IMG/VR virus record: IMGVR_UViG_3300031578_000010
Span: 1 to 64,000 of that record
DNA from: a virus
DNA: 64,000 bases
Direction: 5' to 3' (one strand)
In this document: in pieces, positions 1-8,740 of the stretch
Numbering within the stretch: position 1 is the stretch's first letter
How the letters are laid out: every line of letters starts with the position of its first letter
Notes under the pieces: generated by a model
The model's input: only the letters and a program-made list of their open reading frames with translations
Told to the model about the DNA's origin: nothing
Database searches by the model: none
Made by a program: the position numbers and the translations under genes

Positions 1-2198
1 GCCTTCCCTAAAGCATCTATCGCAGGGATAAGAGGTTGGACAGCCGCTTCTATCTCTTGAATAATTATAGTAATAACAGCTCCTAATATCGTCTCCACCT
101 TCGCTATAAAATCAAAAGCAATCCGCAAAGGGAGCATAACGAACTTCATGAGGCCAACAAATAGCTTATGAATAGCTGATCCTCCGCCTTCCAATGAACT
201 AAATATCATGCCAATCGGCTTAAATATAGACCAAATGGCATCCTTCATTTGAATGAAAGCAGTTTTTACTCCGCCAATATTTTGTTTCCAAGCCACAGAG
301 AACATTTTTGCAAAGAATATTATCGGAGCAAGCATAGGAGACATAGCATATATTAATAATCCGTAAAATGCCTGTGCTGCGCCTTTGGCGTTCCAGAAAG
401 CTTTCGCCAACTTATAAAATACAACAGCGGCGATAACGATAATGCCTATTAAAAGAAGTATCGGGTGGGCGGCCATAACAGCAAAAAGACCTTTTATAGA
501 CCCCATTAAAATCCCTGATGCCCCGGCGGCGCCTCGCATCGCCAAACTCGACCCCACCATTGCCCTGGCAGATGCTATATTTGCCTTAATACCTCTCCAG
601 GTTAACATCGTGCCTATTCTTCTAATAATATTTTGTGCAAGCAAAACCGCATTATTTCCTATTGTAGATATCCTTTCCGCCCACGCTGCGGAAACAGCAG
701 CATAAGTCACTGACGTTCTTCTTGATATCCCTATTCCTAATATTTTCTCTAATATAATTCTTACCTTCATCTTCATATTCGTTATATCAGTTACAGTTAA
801 ATGTAATTGTTCTGCTATAGCCAATCCAAGGATTTGAGTTCTTCTTAATCCATCCATGCCGAATATTAATTTGGACATAATCAGGTAGGCGTATTTTGCT
901 TTTGTAATTAAAGCATATCTTATTTGAAGCGCCCAAAGAGCAGAAGTTAATAAAAGAATTCCTCCCGCCATCATGCTCAGGAACCCAACTATTGCAACTA
1001 ACCGAACTATTAAAGAAGTTGTTCTTGGAAATAATTGTGTCAAGGCTATTACTGTATTTAATAACTTATAGAAGAAACTAACAGCCATTTTCAAAGGGGA
1101 TAAAAGAGGAGACCCTAACTGTGTCGCCAAAGTCTGAACGGATCCCCAAACTAAAACGAGCCGGCCTTTTAATGGCTCCAAAACTTTCTTTCTAAATACT
1201 TCAGCCGTGCCAGCAGAATGTTTTAATTGGCTTTCTAATTCTGAAAATCTTTCTGCCCCCATTGCAACTACGGCATTATATGAGTTCATACCACGAGCGC
1301 CGAATATTGTCATAAGCGCTAACATTCTTTCTTTTTCTGTGGCCTTTGTTAACCTATGTTCTAAGTTAAATATTATAGTAGCAAGATCATTAAAATTTCC
1401 TTGTGCATCCCAAATATTAACATTTAAACTTTCCATCACCTTTACCGATCTCGGTTGAATCATTTGTCTTAAAGCAGACCGCAAAGTAGTAGCAGCAACG
1501 GAAGCCTCTGCCCCTGTATTCCTTAGTGCTCCCAATATAGATACAGTATGTTCAAATTCTTGGCCAGCAGCCCGGGCATTGCCCGCAACTCTTGCCAGCA
1601 TTACCTGAAGATCTCTTGCCTGAATATTTGTTAATTGAGTAGATCTCAATAATATATCTACAACCTTAGCAGAATCTTTGGCAGCAAACCCAAATCCTCT
1701 AACAGCGGCAGCGGCGCCCATTGCCGCCTCGCCAACGCCTAACTGCCCTAAAGAGCCTGTTGCTAAATCCAAAACAGGAAGTAGAGTTTTAATAGATTCC
1801 TCAGCATTAAAACCAGCAGTAGCCAAATCCTTTAATCCCTCTGTTGCCTGACGAGGCGACCACTGTGTTTTAATTCCCGCCTCTATTGCCGAAGAAGTTA
1901 AATCCTGGAACTGCCGAGTAGTAGGTGCCAAAACAGCACCAACTCTTGCCATTCCTTCTTCGAAATCCGCAGCACTTTTAGTCACCAAACCAAAAGCAAC
2001 GGCCGCCCCAGCGCCTCCTATAAATAATCCCATACCTGCTTTAGTAATAGTTCCAAGCCGCATTTGCGCAACTGCCGCCCTATCAGTTGCGACTTCCAAG
2101 GTTTTTAATGAGGCACTGGCGGCGGCAGCAGGACCGGATAGCCGGTTCGCCATAGTTAAAACAACACCCAAACCAAGAGCTGCCCCTATCCCGATCAT
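1..2198 (-). CDS. Phage tail tape measure protein (C-terminus cut by window edge)
   Basis: The frame is open from an ATG at 2198 to the window edge: about 732 residues are visible and the stop is missing. The N-terminal third is alanine/glycine-rich and fits the TP901/PhageMin_Tail tape-measure family (for example the SSAIEAG, TEGLKDLATAGF and LGQLGVGEAAMGAAAAV segments). The central and distal parts have several hydrophobic stretches typical of tape measures that insert in the host membrane. The protein sets tail length inside the tube and is ejected ahead of the DNA. The start overlaps the preceding stop (TAATG), and the gene directly follows the frameshifted chaperone pair, the canonical position. 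The family call is confident; the full length is unknown. Confidence 0.93.
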   Translation of the reverse strand, partial: MIGIGAALGLGVVLTMANRLSGPAAAASASLKTLEVATDRAAVAQMRLGTITKAGMGLFIGGAGAAVAFGLVTKSAADFEEGMARVGAVLAPTTRQFQDLTSSAIEAGIKTQWSPRQATEGLKDLATAGFNAEESIKTLLPVLDLATGSLGQLGVGEAAMGAAAAVRGFGFAAKDSAKVVDILLRSTQLTNIQARDLQVMLARVAGNARAAGQEFEHTVSILGALRNTGAEASVAATTLRSALRQMIQPRSVKVMESLNVNIWDAQGNFNDLATIIFNLEHRLTKATEKERMLALMTIFGARGMNSYNAVVAMGAERFSELESQLKHSAGTAEVFRKKVLEPLKGRLVLVWGSVQTLATQLGSPLLSPLKMAVSFFYKLLNTVIALTQLFPRTTSLIVRLVAIVGFLSMMAGGILLLTSALWALQIRYALITKAKYAYLIMSKLIFGMDGLRRTQILGLAIAEQLHLTVTDITNMKMKVRIILEKILGIGISRRTSVTYAAVSAAWAERISTIGNNAVLLAQNIIRRIGTMLTWRGIKANIASARAMVGSSLAMRGAAGASGILMGSIKGLFAVMAAHPILLLIGIIVIAAVVFYKLAKAFWNAKGAAQAFYGLLIYAMSPMLAPIIFFAKMFSVAWKQNIGGVKTAFIQMKDAIWSIFKPIGMIFSSLEGGGSAIHKLFVGLMKFVMLPLRIAFDFIAKVETILGAVITIIIQEIEAAVQPLIPAIDALGK

Positions 2199-2383
2199 TA
2201 TTTCCCCTTTTTCATTTCATCATTAATTTTCTGATTCCAATCATTGGCAAAATTAATCCAATATTCACGCTCCTCGTCAGTCATATCCCATAATTCACGA
2301 TAAGACCACCCCTTGTAAATCATTCCTAATGACCCTATTTCCCTCCACGTTTCGAGGAGCGCCTCCGGCCGACAGAGGGAAGT
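2198..2383 (-). CDS. Tail assembly chaperone, -1 frameshift extension (61 aa)
   Basis: The frame is open from 2398 and lies in the -1 frame of the chaperone gene at 2335-3165. Entered by slippage at 2383-2389, it adds 61 residues, replacing the last 15 zero-frame residues and giving a fusion of about 322 aa. It is rich in Trp, Glu and Asp (GWSYRELWDM, EYWINFANDW) and ends at a TAA that overlaps the tape-measure ATG. This is the arrangement of lambda gpG/gpGT and of the Mu-type chaperone pairs. An in-frame ATG at 2323 could alternatively allow separate initiation of a 41-aa protein, but the slippery site makes frameshifting the better explanation. Confidence 0.8.
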   Translation of the reverse strand, partial: TSLCRPEALLETWREIGSLGMIYKGWSYRELWDMTDEEREYWINFANDWNQKINDEMKKGK

Positions 2384-3165
2384 AAAAAATCCGAAGGATC
2401 AACAGCGTAATCAAAACCCCTATTACACTCTGAACATTTAGCCCGAAGTTGCACCTTTGGTCCAGGCTGATTGGCGATGAAAGCCTCTGTTATTTCATCT
2501 ACCAAATCGACATCCTGGAACTCGTAGAAATCGGGTTCGATAGGCTGCCCGTCGAAGTCCTTTGTGCAATATCCTAATATTAAATTAGAGGATTCGTTAA
2601 TATTCCGAATCTGTTCCATCGTCAGGGCTTCTTCCGTGAACCCTCTCGAAAGGCGCAGACGAATTAAATGGCCGTGACTGTTTACTTCCAGAAAGAAGTC
2701 CTCCTCCGACTTTTTATATTCCGTATCTTCCAATTTAACGTTCCCTATTTCATCGGGAGAGGTTTCTATCTGAATTTCCCCTCCGCACCACGGACATTCC
2801 GTTCTCTGAATAATAGGTTTATCGCCTTTTGTTGCCTTCCTTATAGATAGGACAACTGCCGCTCTATCCGCTGAGAACATAGCTCTCGCCTGAAGTCTCT
2901 TTTCAGACGGGGCCATCTTTTCCATATGCGGATATTCAGCCATTTCCGCAAGAGCGGTTGTAATTAACCTTCCAGGATGGTTGAGGATAGCCGGTTTACC
3001 GAGGTTTTTTCTTACTGTTCCAGAAAGGCGCCCATGTCTTATGGTTTTATAGAACTGATTATCGTATCCAAAGGATCCGACAGGCAATTCTATTTCAACC
3101 TTGGAATCGCTTATATCCGGAACAGCGATATTGCCGGAACTCAAATCCGCTTCCTCTACGTCCAT
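2335..3165 (-). CDS. Tail assembly chaperone with zinc-binding Cys pairs (gpG-like position)
   Basis: This 276-aa protein lies between the tail tube gene and the tape measure. It has two CxxC pairs, CPWC near the middle and CSEC near the C-terminus, which suggests a split zinc ribbon. The C-terminal end is basic (RRRSSKRGGK). The ATG at 3165 is chosen because GAGGAG sits 6 bases upstream; an in-frame start at 3195 lacks such a site. It probably binds the tape measure before tube polymerisation, by analogy with gpG/gpGT pairs. The assignment rests on position and the frameshift signal more than on sequence recognition. A baseplate-hub assembly role like T4 gp26/gp51 is an alternative. Confidence 0.7.
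   Translation of the reverse strand: MDVEEADLSSGNIAVPDISDSKVEIELPVGSFGYDNQFYKTIRHGRLSGTVRKNLGKPAILNHPGRLITTALAEMAEYPHMEKMAPSEKRLQARAMFSADRAAVVLSIRKATKGDKPIIQRTECPWCGGEIQIETSPDEIGNVKLEDTEYKKSEEDFFLEVNSHGHLIRLRLSRGFTEEALTMEQIRNINESSNLILGYCTKDFDGQPIEPDFYEFQDVDLVDEITEAFIANQPGPKVQLRAKCSECNRGFDYAVDPSDFLLPSVGRRRSSKRGGK
2383..2389 (-). promoter_or_regulatory. Programmed -1 ribosomal frameshift site (T TTT TTA)
   Basis: In the zero frame of the tail chaperone the codons GAT TTT TTA contain the heptamer T TTT TTA in the canonical X XXY YYZ phase. The zero frame ends 46 bases further on, while the -1 frame continues to the tape-measure start. The same heptamer drives retroviral -1 frameshifting. GC-rich sequence just downstream (GGCCGGAGGC) could form a stimulatory structure, but this was not folded. 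Confidence 0.75.
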
Positions 3166-3216
3166 TTTATTCTCCTCTAACAACAGAACTTCCAAACTTG
3201 GTCGGTTAGTTTCCTG

Positions 3217-3732
3217 TTAGATGGGGCGCAAATCCATCGGATCGGGCAAGCCGCCCTCGTTCTGGATTGTCGCGCTTTCTGTCCAGACCTCGGAGGATCC
3301 TGCGTCGAGAGAGCCGTTCGTCAACTTACTGGGCCAGGTTTCGAAATAGGTCCAGCCCTTTAGCCGGCTCTGGAAATCGTCCATGGCCTGAATCTTCAGA
3401 ATTCTCCGGAACAGGGACGAGGGATACTGCCCTTTTTTCTGCACGAGTTCGACTTCTGCCCGCCATATCTGAAGATCGTTGGAACGGCTTTTCCCTCTGG
3501 ATATAACCAATTCTGCCGTCTTCGATGTGCCGGGAAGTTTCCTCGCGACCCGGTCCGTTCCCTCCCTGTATTCGATCACCTCGTTTTCGTCTTCGATTCC
3601 CTCGACTGACTTGAAACCTGCTCTCCAAGAGCGATTTCCTACAGCCAGGACCCGGAATCGAAACCCTACATAGGGGTCAATTCTCTGCCCAGCCTTTTGA
3701 CCTGTGCCCGGCAGCGTTGCAACATGGGGCAT
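3217..3732 (-). CDS. Tail tube protein (T4 gp19-like)
   Basis: This 171-aa protein has the features of the phage T4-like tail tube family: DPYVGFRF near the N-terminus, GFKSVEGIEDE, EYREG, and a KLPGT...ELVISRG segment in the middle. The family forms stacked hexamers as the inner tube of contractile tails. Length is typical (T4 gp19 is 163 aa). It follows the sheath gene at 34 bp and has a strong AAAGGAGGAATAAA ribosome site. Codons are markedly GC-richer than in the neighbouring connector genes, as expected for an abundant virion protein. Confidence 0.92.
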   Translation of the reverse strand: MPHVATLPGTGQKAGQRIDPYVGFRFRVLAVGNRSWRAGFKSVEGIEDENEVIEYREGTDRVARKLPGTSKTAELVISRGKSRSNDLQIWRAEVELVQKKGQYPSSLFRRILKIQAMDDFQSRLKGWTYFETWPSKLTNGSLDAGSSEVWTESATIQNEGGLPDPMDLRPI

Positions 3733-3765
3733 TTTATTCCTCCTTTAAAACGGCTCGATTGTTTA

Positions 3766-6063
3766 TTACTCCTCGATGGACTTGTTTCCTCTGTTGTTCG
3801 TCACGATGAAAATGACCTTTTCTGCCGTGCCTACCACGTTAAATCCGAACTTGCATTTGAAAAGTCCGGCTTCTCTCTGAACTGCGGGATTTATTCCATC
3901 TCCCGCATAAACGTAGTAGGCTTGTTCTGAATTATCCTCTGGCACGAAGACCCCACCTTTCCATAATTCGTAAAGGAAAGCGTCGATCATGGAAACGACA
4001 TCGTCGCTGAGGTCTTCATTGTTAGTTTCGAACGCTATCCACAAAGATTCTGCAAGAACACTTTGTTCGATGAAAATGGTTGTCCGTACTACGTGGATGA
4101 ACTGCTGTGGGCGGCTCTCTTTCAGGAGAGTTCTTTCGCCAAATATCCTTATTCCATATCCAGGAAAATCCCTGATTATATTTATTCCTCTTGGATTGAG
4201 CAGCAAGGAAGCATCGTCCCAATCCGTTGCCTGATCCTGAGTGACTAAACCTGCAATTCCTTTGATCCTTTCGTTCGCGGGTGCCTTGTGCGTTCCTCTA
4301 TCCGCTGCAACCCTGCTCCAGACGCCCATAACCCAACCTTCCGGCGAAACCTCGGCGAGCAGCGTGTAGTCGGATTCGGGATCGTAGATTAACAACCACG
4401 GGAAATACATCGCCGCCCTCATAGAAGAAATGTTCATCGTGTAATCCCTGTGATCTATCGCTTCCTCTACGGTATCCACCGACTGAGGCACGGCACAGAC
4501 ATACATAGCGTTCAAATAAAGATCACAGAAATTAATTCCGTTCTCTACAACCAAGCTTCCCGTTTCTCCTGGCGTTGCGATCATGGAAATTTCTTTGATT
4601 CCTTTAAACCTATAGATCCCGCTTTCTGATCCGGGCGTTTCGATGCCCATATAGTCGGCGTCGGCTGGCGTTTCTCCATCCAGGCCGAAATCCAAAGCGG
4701 CCAAAGAAACGGGATAAGGTGTGTCGAGATAGGCGGGCGTGTTGCCAGGAGTTTCATCCAGGACTTCGAGGAATTCACTTTGATTTGCTTTCCCCGAAAG
4801 GCGGTAGTTCATATAGTTGAGTTTATTTGCTGACACCATGGACAGCTGAGGATGGTTCTCGAAATTCCCCAATTCATCCTCAACATACAAAGAGAATTCG
4901 AAAGATGTGGCCGGCGAGTTTGCCGCGATAGGGGCGGCCAACGCTACAGGTGCGAAATAGATCGTATTTCCCGAAATCGCAGTTACAAGAACTTCGACTT
5001 CGGTCGTACCATCCGTGAAATAAACCAGAGATCCAACCCTCGCCCCTATTGCATTATTGAGAGTTATTTGATTCGCCTCGTCCACGAGATCGGTCGTTAT
5101 CGTGCTCGCCAAGGCGTGTACGCTGGCAGTCATGACTGTCGCTCCCGCAGCATAACCATTTAATGCCTTGGAAACGAATGTCAGTTTCTTGTTTGCGCTG
5201 TCGACCTGCCAGACAACGAAATAATCGGAATTCGTTCCGTCTGTCAAGATGACCAGGTCGCCCACTTCGAAATCCCTGACAGAAGTCAAGGTAATCTCTG
5301 TGTTTGCTCCGCCCGTAATTATTACCGTAGTTGTCGTCGTTGCCTTCAGCGTGGTGTACCGAAGAGAATTTCCCCAGGCGCCAGCATTGTGAGCGGAGGC
5401 TTTTATAGAAAACGCGCCCTGAAGAGAATCATATGCCAACGAATCAGAAGTAGAAGGCCCCGCTCCGCTTGCCAATGGCGTTGCAGCCACAGCAGAAACT
5501 AAGGCTGTTCCATCGGAGCCAACGCCCAAACCTGCAACAACTATTTTATAGGCATCGAGCGCAGCATTCACGGCGGCAATTACATCGTTCGCCGTGGAAA
5601 TGATAGCCGGAACCGCACTTGTGGCAAGGCGGACATCAACGTCGTAGCCCGTCGCCGTTTTCGTTACTGTAACGAGGATTGAAAGCGGCCCGGAGCCTGG
5701 ATCTGTCAGAGAAATCCGAATATTATTGCTATCCGCTCCTGGATGCTTTGCCGTCCAGAGAATAGCAAAATTCCCTGTTCCTGTAGCAAGGCTTGCAAGG
5801 ACCTCCGGTTTTAAGACTCTGGAAATCCACAGAGCCCTTCCCTCGTTCACGAAAAAGCCCCGAACATGTTTTGGGCCAACGAAGCCCCCGTAATATCCGC
5901 CACATTTCCTTTCGAATTCCTCCCACGAGGTAACGTAGAGAGCCTTGGCGTCGCCTTTCTTTGTCCGGACGATCATTCCGCCCACGGATACAGGCACTCC
6001 CTCGATTGTCGGAGGATTCTGAAACTGTTCTTCAAGATTCAGACCGACATGATACTCGGGCAT
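3766..6063 (-). CDS. Contractile tail sheath protein
   Basis: This 765-aa protein matches the phage tail sheath family. The N-terminus has the usual PTIEGVPVSVGGMIV start, and the C-terminal domain has NPRGINIIRDFPGYGIRIFGERT followed by the helical handshake region with VSMIDAFLYELWKGGVF and KCKFGFNVVGTAEKV. The middle (about residues 130-400) is Thr/Ala/Val-rich insertion sequence of the kind seen on sheath surfaces. It polymerises around the tube and contracts on infection. The gene is preceded by AAAGGGAATAAA and by a probable weak terminator at 6098-6124. Confidence 0.95.
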   Translation of the reverse strand: MPEYHVGLNLEEQFQNPPTIEGVPVSVGGMIVRTKKGDAKALYVTSWEEFERKCGGYYGGFVGPKHVRGFFVNEGRALWISRVLKPEVLASLATGTGNFAILWTAKHPGADSNNIRISLTDPGSGPLSILVTVTKTATGYDVDVRLATSAVPAIISTANDVIAAVNAALDAYKIVVAGLGVGSDGTALVSAVAATPLASGAGPSTSDSLAYDSLQGAFSIKASAHNAGAWGNSLRYTTLKATTTTTVIITGGANTEITLTSVRDFEVGDLVILTDGTNSDYFVVWQVDSANKKLTFVSKALNGYAAGATVMTASVHALASTITTDLVDEANQITLNNAIGARVGSLVYFTDGTTEVEVLVTAISGNTIYFAPVALAAPIAANSPATSFEFSLYVEDELGNFENHPQLSMVSANKLNYMNYRLSGKANQSEFLEVLDETPGNTPAYLDTPYPVSLAALDFGLDGETPADADYMGIETPGSESGIYRFKGIKEISMIATPGETGSLVVENGINFCDLYLNAMYVCAVPQSVDTVEEAIDHRDYTMNISSMRAAMYFPWLLIYDPESDYTLLAEVSPEGWVMGVWSRVAADRGTHKAPANERIKGIAGLVTQDQATDWDDASLLLNPRGINIIRDFPGYGIRIFGERTLLKESRPQQFIHVVRTTIFIEQSVLAESLWIAFETNNEDLSDDVVSMIDAFLYELWKGGVFVPEDNSEQAYYVYAGDGINPAVQREAGLFKCKFGFNVVGTAEKVIFIVTNNRGNKSIEE

Positions 6064-6097
6064 TTTATTCCCTTTCAGCTACTTCCTTTAATTCAAG

Positions 6098-6124
6098 AAA
6101 AAAGGGCAAGCGTCTTTCGAGCCC
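6098..6124 (-). terminator. Possible weak intrinsic terminator upstream of the sheath gene
   Basis: On the minus strand GGGC at 6124-6121 pairs with GCCC at 6107-6104, with partial pairing inside, and six T residues follow. It sits in the gap before the sheath gene and could tune transcription of the abundant sheath and tube. The stem is short, so confidence is low. A second inverted repeat (AAACCTG/CAGGTTT, 6137-6143 and 6165-6171) surrounds the stop codon of the upstream gene. Confidence 0.35.
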
Positions 6125-6155
6125 AACAGAAATAATAAACCTGCTGGCTTTATCG

Positions 6156-6434
6156 TTAGTCCGACAGGTTTTTCTTTTTCTTTGTTGTTTTTGTTCTTGT
6201 TATTTCCAGAGGCACATCTTCGGAGTGCGTCCAGGTTTGCTTTATTTCAAGAACAACCTTTGGCGCATCCCGGAACGGCACAAGCCTTCTTTTCTTCAAT
6301 GCCTTGGCGAAATGAGCATCGGAAACTTCTCCTTCAGTCAGTTCTCTTGAAATTTCGCCAGAACTGAAATGAAGCGTATGGCCATCCAAAAAGGCCAGTG
6401 TTAAATCCCCCGGCGTGTTATTCCGGACTTTCAT
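6156..6434 (-). CDS. Small virion-cluster protein, unknown
   Basis: This 92-aa protein has a compact N-terminal half (GDLTLAFLDGHTLHFSSGEI) and a basic, threonine-rich tail (TRTKTTKKKKNLSD). The start codon overlaps the stop of the upstream gene (ATGA). It lies just before the sheath gene, where Mu-like phages carry a small gp38-type protein, but I see no sequence match strong enough to name it. Confidence 0.7.
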   Translation of the reverse strand: MKVRNNTPGDLTLAFLDGHTLHFSSGEISRELTEGEVSDAHFAKALKKRRLVPFRDAPKVVLEIKQTWTHSEDVPLEITRTKTTKKKKNLSD

Positions 6435-7705
6435 CTTCTTCCTCCTCTATCTGTTTCAAATTGGATTGTTTCTGCAAGAGGGACCTCCTCATAATTAGGA
6501 TCGAAATCCCGATAAATGAGTTCAAACACAAACTGTTTAACAGATAGCCCCTCCCTTGATATATTTTTATTCGCAAAATCAATAGTATTAACTATTTTCA
6601 GATATTCAGAAGTTGCAAGAGAAAGAATTCTATTATTTTTTAATAACCTAATAGCCGCCCTGTTCATCTGCTCGGACAACCTTTCATCCGATGAATAAGA
6701 TATTATAGTTATAGGCAGCCTATACGTAGAGGGAAAATTCCTAACTCGTGCTAAAAGTTTCGCTTTATTCTTTTCTATCTTTCTATCATCATTTTTAAAA
6801 TTACTATCCTCGTTATGATCTCCAAGTTCAAGAACGAATTGAGGCAAACTTGCTAAGACATAATCAGCTTTTGCCGGCGCGATACGAATATTTATTTTAA
6901 CTCTTAATCTGGCTATTATTTCACTATTAGCCGCTTGAGGGGTGAAATTAATTATTTGAGAATAAACCTCTTCTCCCGTTTCTTTAGTTTCGACCAATGT
7001 TTTAACTAATGATAAATATATATTATTTAAATGGCCAGGATCATCTGTCTCGCTCCAAACTCCTATAACTTCTAATATTTCGGCATCCATATTAGCTATT
7101 ATACTTCCTGTTATAGAGGCCAAAACCGCACCTATATCCGTTATAACCTTTAAATTTCCATCAAGATAAGTATAAACAGATCTAACAACATCTTCTTCAG
7201 GAATAAAATCAATTTCATAATGAATAGCGACTCCCCATAGACAAGGAGATGATAACCCATCTATATCAGGAGAAAGCAACGCCTTTATTTTAATCTGTTT
7301 ATAGCCTCCTGCAATAAATGATAAAGTCGATATATTATTCTGAATTTCTTCTTCTGTATTCCAATCGTTAACTCCCGCAACTGACCAGGCGGCGCCATTC
7401 CAATATAAGAAAGTTGTCCCATTATTATTAGATACTTGATATTTTATAGTTCCCAAATTTGCATCATCTTCATCCAAATTATAAAAAGAATGCTCCTCAA
7501 AACTCCACAATTCGGTCAAAGAATTAATTATTAAATTAGGAAATTCAATAGTAGCCTCAACCTGATATTTCCCTTCTTTACCAAAAGATATTTCATCATT
7601 GCCATCTGTAGGAAATAATGACGCAAATTTAGAAACGGCTATCTTTACCTCGTCATAAACAAGGGATTCTTTCTCTTCATCGATCATTAAATAACGAGTT
7701 GCCAT
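6431..7705 (-). CDS. Virion or tail-associated protein of unknown family
   Basis: This 424-aa protein lies between the tail-completion gene and the sheath. Around residues 90-120 there is a beta-rich segment with paired Trp residues (YWNGAAWSVAG), a pattern often seen in phage adhesion or jelly-roll domains. The C-terminal 150 residues look like a separate alpha/beta domain (YRLPITIISYSSDERL). Position suggests a tail terminator, neck fibre or whisker component. The start overlaps the previous stop as TAATG. Function is not recognised. Confidence 0.75.
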   Translation of the reverse strand: MATRYLMIDEEKESLVYDEVKIAVSKFASLFPTDGNDEISFGKEGKYQVEATIEFPNLIINSLTELWSFEEHSFYNLDEDDANLGTIKYQVSNNNGTTFLYWNGAAWSVAGVNDWNTEEEIQNNISTLSFIAGGYKQIKIKALLSPDIDGLSSPCLWGVAIHYEIDFIPEEDVVRSVYTYLDGNLKVITDIGAVLASITGSIIANMDAEILEVIGVWSETDDPGHLNNIYLSLVKTLVETKETGEEVYSQIINFTPQAANSEIIARLRVKINIRIAPAKADYVLASLPQFVLELGDHNEDSNFKNDDRKIEKNKAKLLARVRNFPSTYRLPITIISYSSDERLSEQMNRAAIRLLKNNRILSLATSEYLKIVNTIDFANKNISREGLSVKQFVFELIYRDFDPNYEEVPLAETIQFETDRGGRR

Positions 7706-8304
7706 TAAATTCCCTTTGTCAAAGAAAGAATCGCCGCCCTAAATCCTGCCTCATAGATAGCAAAAATTACTGCTTCACTCTCTTTTAAAGCCGGACCAAT
7801 AAAAGGCCGCGGCTGAATTCTGACAACCTTGAAAAGTACAAAATCCTCTCCCCTTATCAAGCCCGGATCTTTAGGGCGCACTCCCTTTTTTAATGGAACA
7901 AATAATGACTTGGCATTTTTAGGGAGAATAATAGTTTCATGTGGTTTGCCTATTTCTCCCCCTTCTAACACTCTGGCAATTAGTGCTAAAGAAGTCCCTG
8001 TTTCACTATCCGTCAAACCATTAGGGACCCCAACAAAAACATCCAGAGGTGATAGCTGTATTTTAGTAATGGAATTAAAAAGATCCCCATTGTCTATCAA
8101 AGGGCTTGAACTCCCTTTTCTCGCAATAGTAATAGGATGATTAGGAGGACTACTTATAGATCTTATTTTCTTTTTTATAGCCCTTACAAGTGTTAAACCC
8201 GCTCTATTTATAGCAACAGACATATATTTATTTGTAGCATTTACAAGTTTAGGAACGCTTAGGGTTCTCTCAAGCTTCTTCCAATCTCCAATTCTAACAA
8301 GCAT
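7705..8304 (-). CDS. Tail completion / virion morphogenesis protein (Mu gpG or HK97 gp10 type)
   Basis: This 199-aa protein carries the pattern of this family: a basic helical N-terminus (INRAGLTLVRAIKKKI), SPLIDNGDLFNSI (family form PLIDTGxLxxSI), and RIQPRPFIGPAL near the C-terminus. Such proteins cap the tail or join head to tail. The ATG at 8304 overlaps the previous stop as TGATG, so I prefer it to the TTG one codon upstream. Confidence 0.75.
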   Translation of the reverse strand: MLVRIGDWKKLERTLSVPKLVNATNKYMSVAINRAGLTLVRAIKKKIRSISSPPNHPITIARKGSSSPLIDNGDLFNSITKIQLSPLDVFVGVPNGLTDSETGTSLALIARVLEGGEIGKPHETIILPKNAKSLFVPLKKGVRPKDPGLIRGEDFVLFKVVRIQPRPFIGPALKESEAVIFAIYEAGFRAAILSLTKGI

Positions 8305-8738
8305 CAAGGCATTCCTAACAATTCCTTTGGCCTATCAAAGAAAATCATTACTAACCTTGCTTTATTTTTAAGAAAACCTGCGTTTCTAACCTCCGTTATG
8401 GCATAATTATTAACTACATCTCCCGCTATCTTTGTAATTAAATCTCCCTTTTGAGGCTTTATTGACAGATCATCGAAATCACTTCTTCGCATAGTTAAAT
8501 GGGCAGCGGTTTGAGGAGAATCTCCGATATTAGTTTCAACCTCATCTTCCTGCCTTTCAAAATATACTTGTGCCCTTAAATTTAAAATATTCCCAGTGTC
8601 AGGACCGTCCCAATTTTCCCGCCCTTTTGGCCTTTTATATACAGGATCCATTGCCGGCCTATTGCGACCAGTTACACGATCCTTTCTAAGAAGGAGTTTT
8701 ATTTCAACATCGACTAAATTTAATCTTTGAGGAATCAT
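8304..8738 (-). CDS. Probable head-tail joining (stopper/neck) protein
   Basis: This 144-aa protein lies between the adaptor-like gene and the tail-completion gene, the usual place for a head-closure protein. The C-terminal half (KPQKGDLITKIAGDVVNNYAI, then LVMIFFDRP) has the small beta-barrel look of stopper proteins, in which a position is defined by rules such as 'GDxI'. No diagnostic motif is present, so the role is mainly from context. Confidence 0.55.
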   Translation of the reverse strand: MIPQRLNLVDVEIKLLLRKDRVTGRNRPAMDPVYKRPKGRENWDGPDTGNILNLRAQVYFERQEDEVETNIGDSPQTAAHLTMRRSDFDDLSIKPQKGDLITKIAGDVVNNYAITEVRNAGFLKNKARLVMIFFDRPKELLGMP

Positions 8739-8740
8739 AA

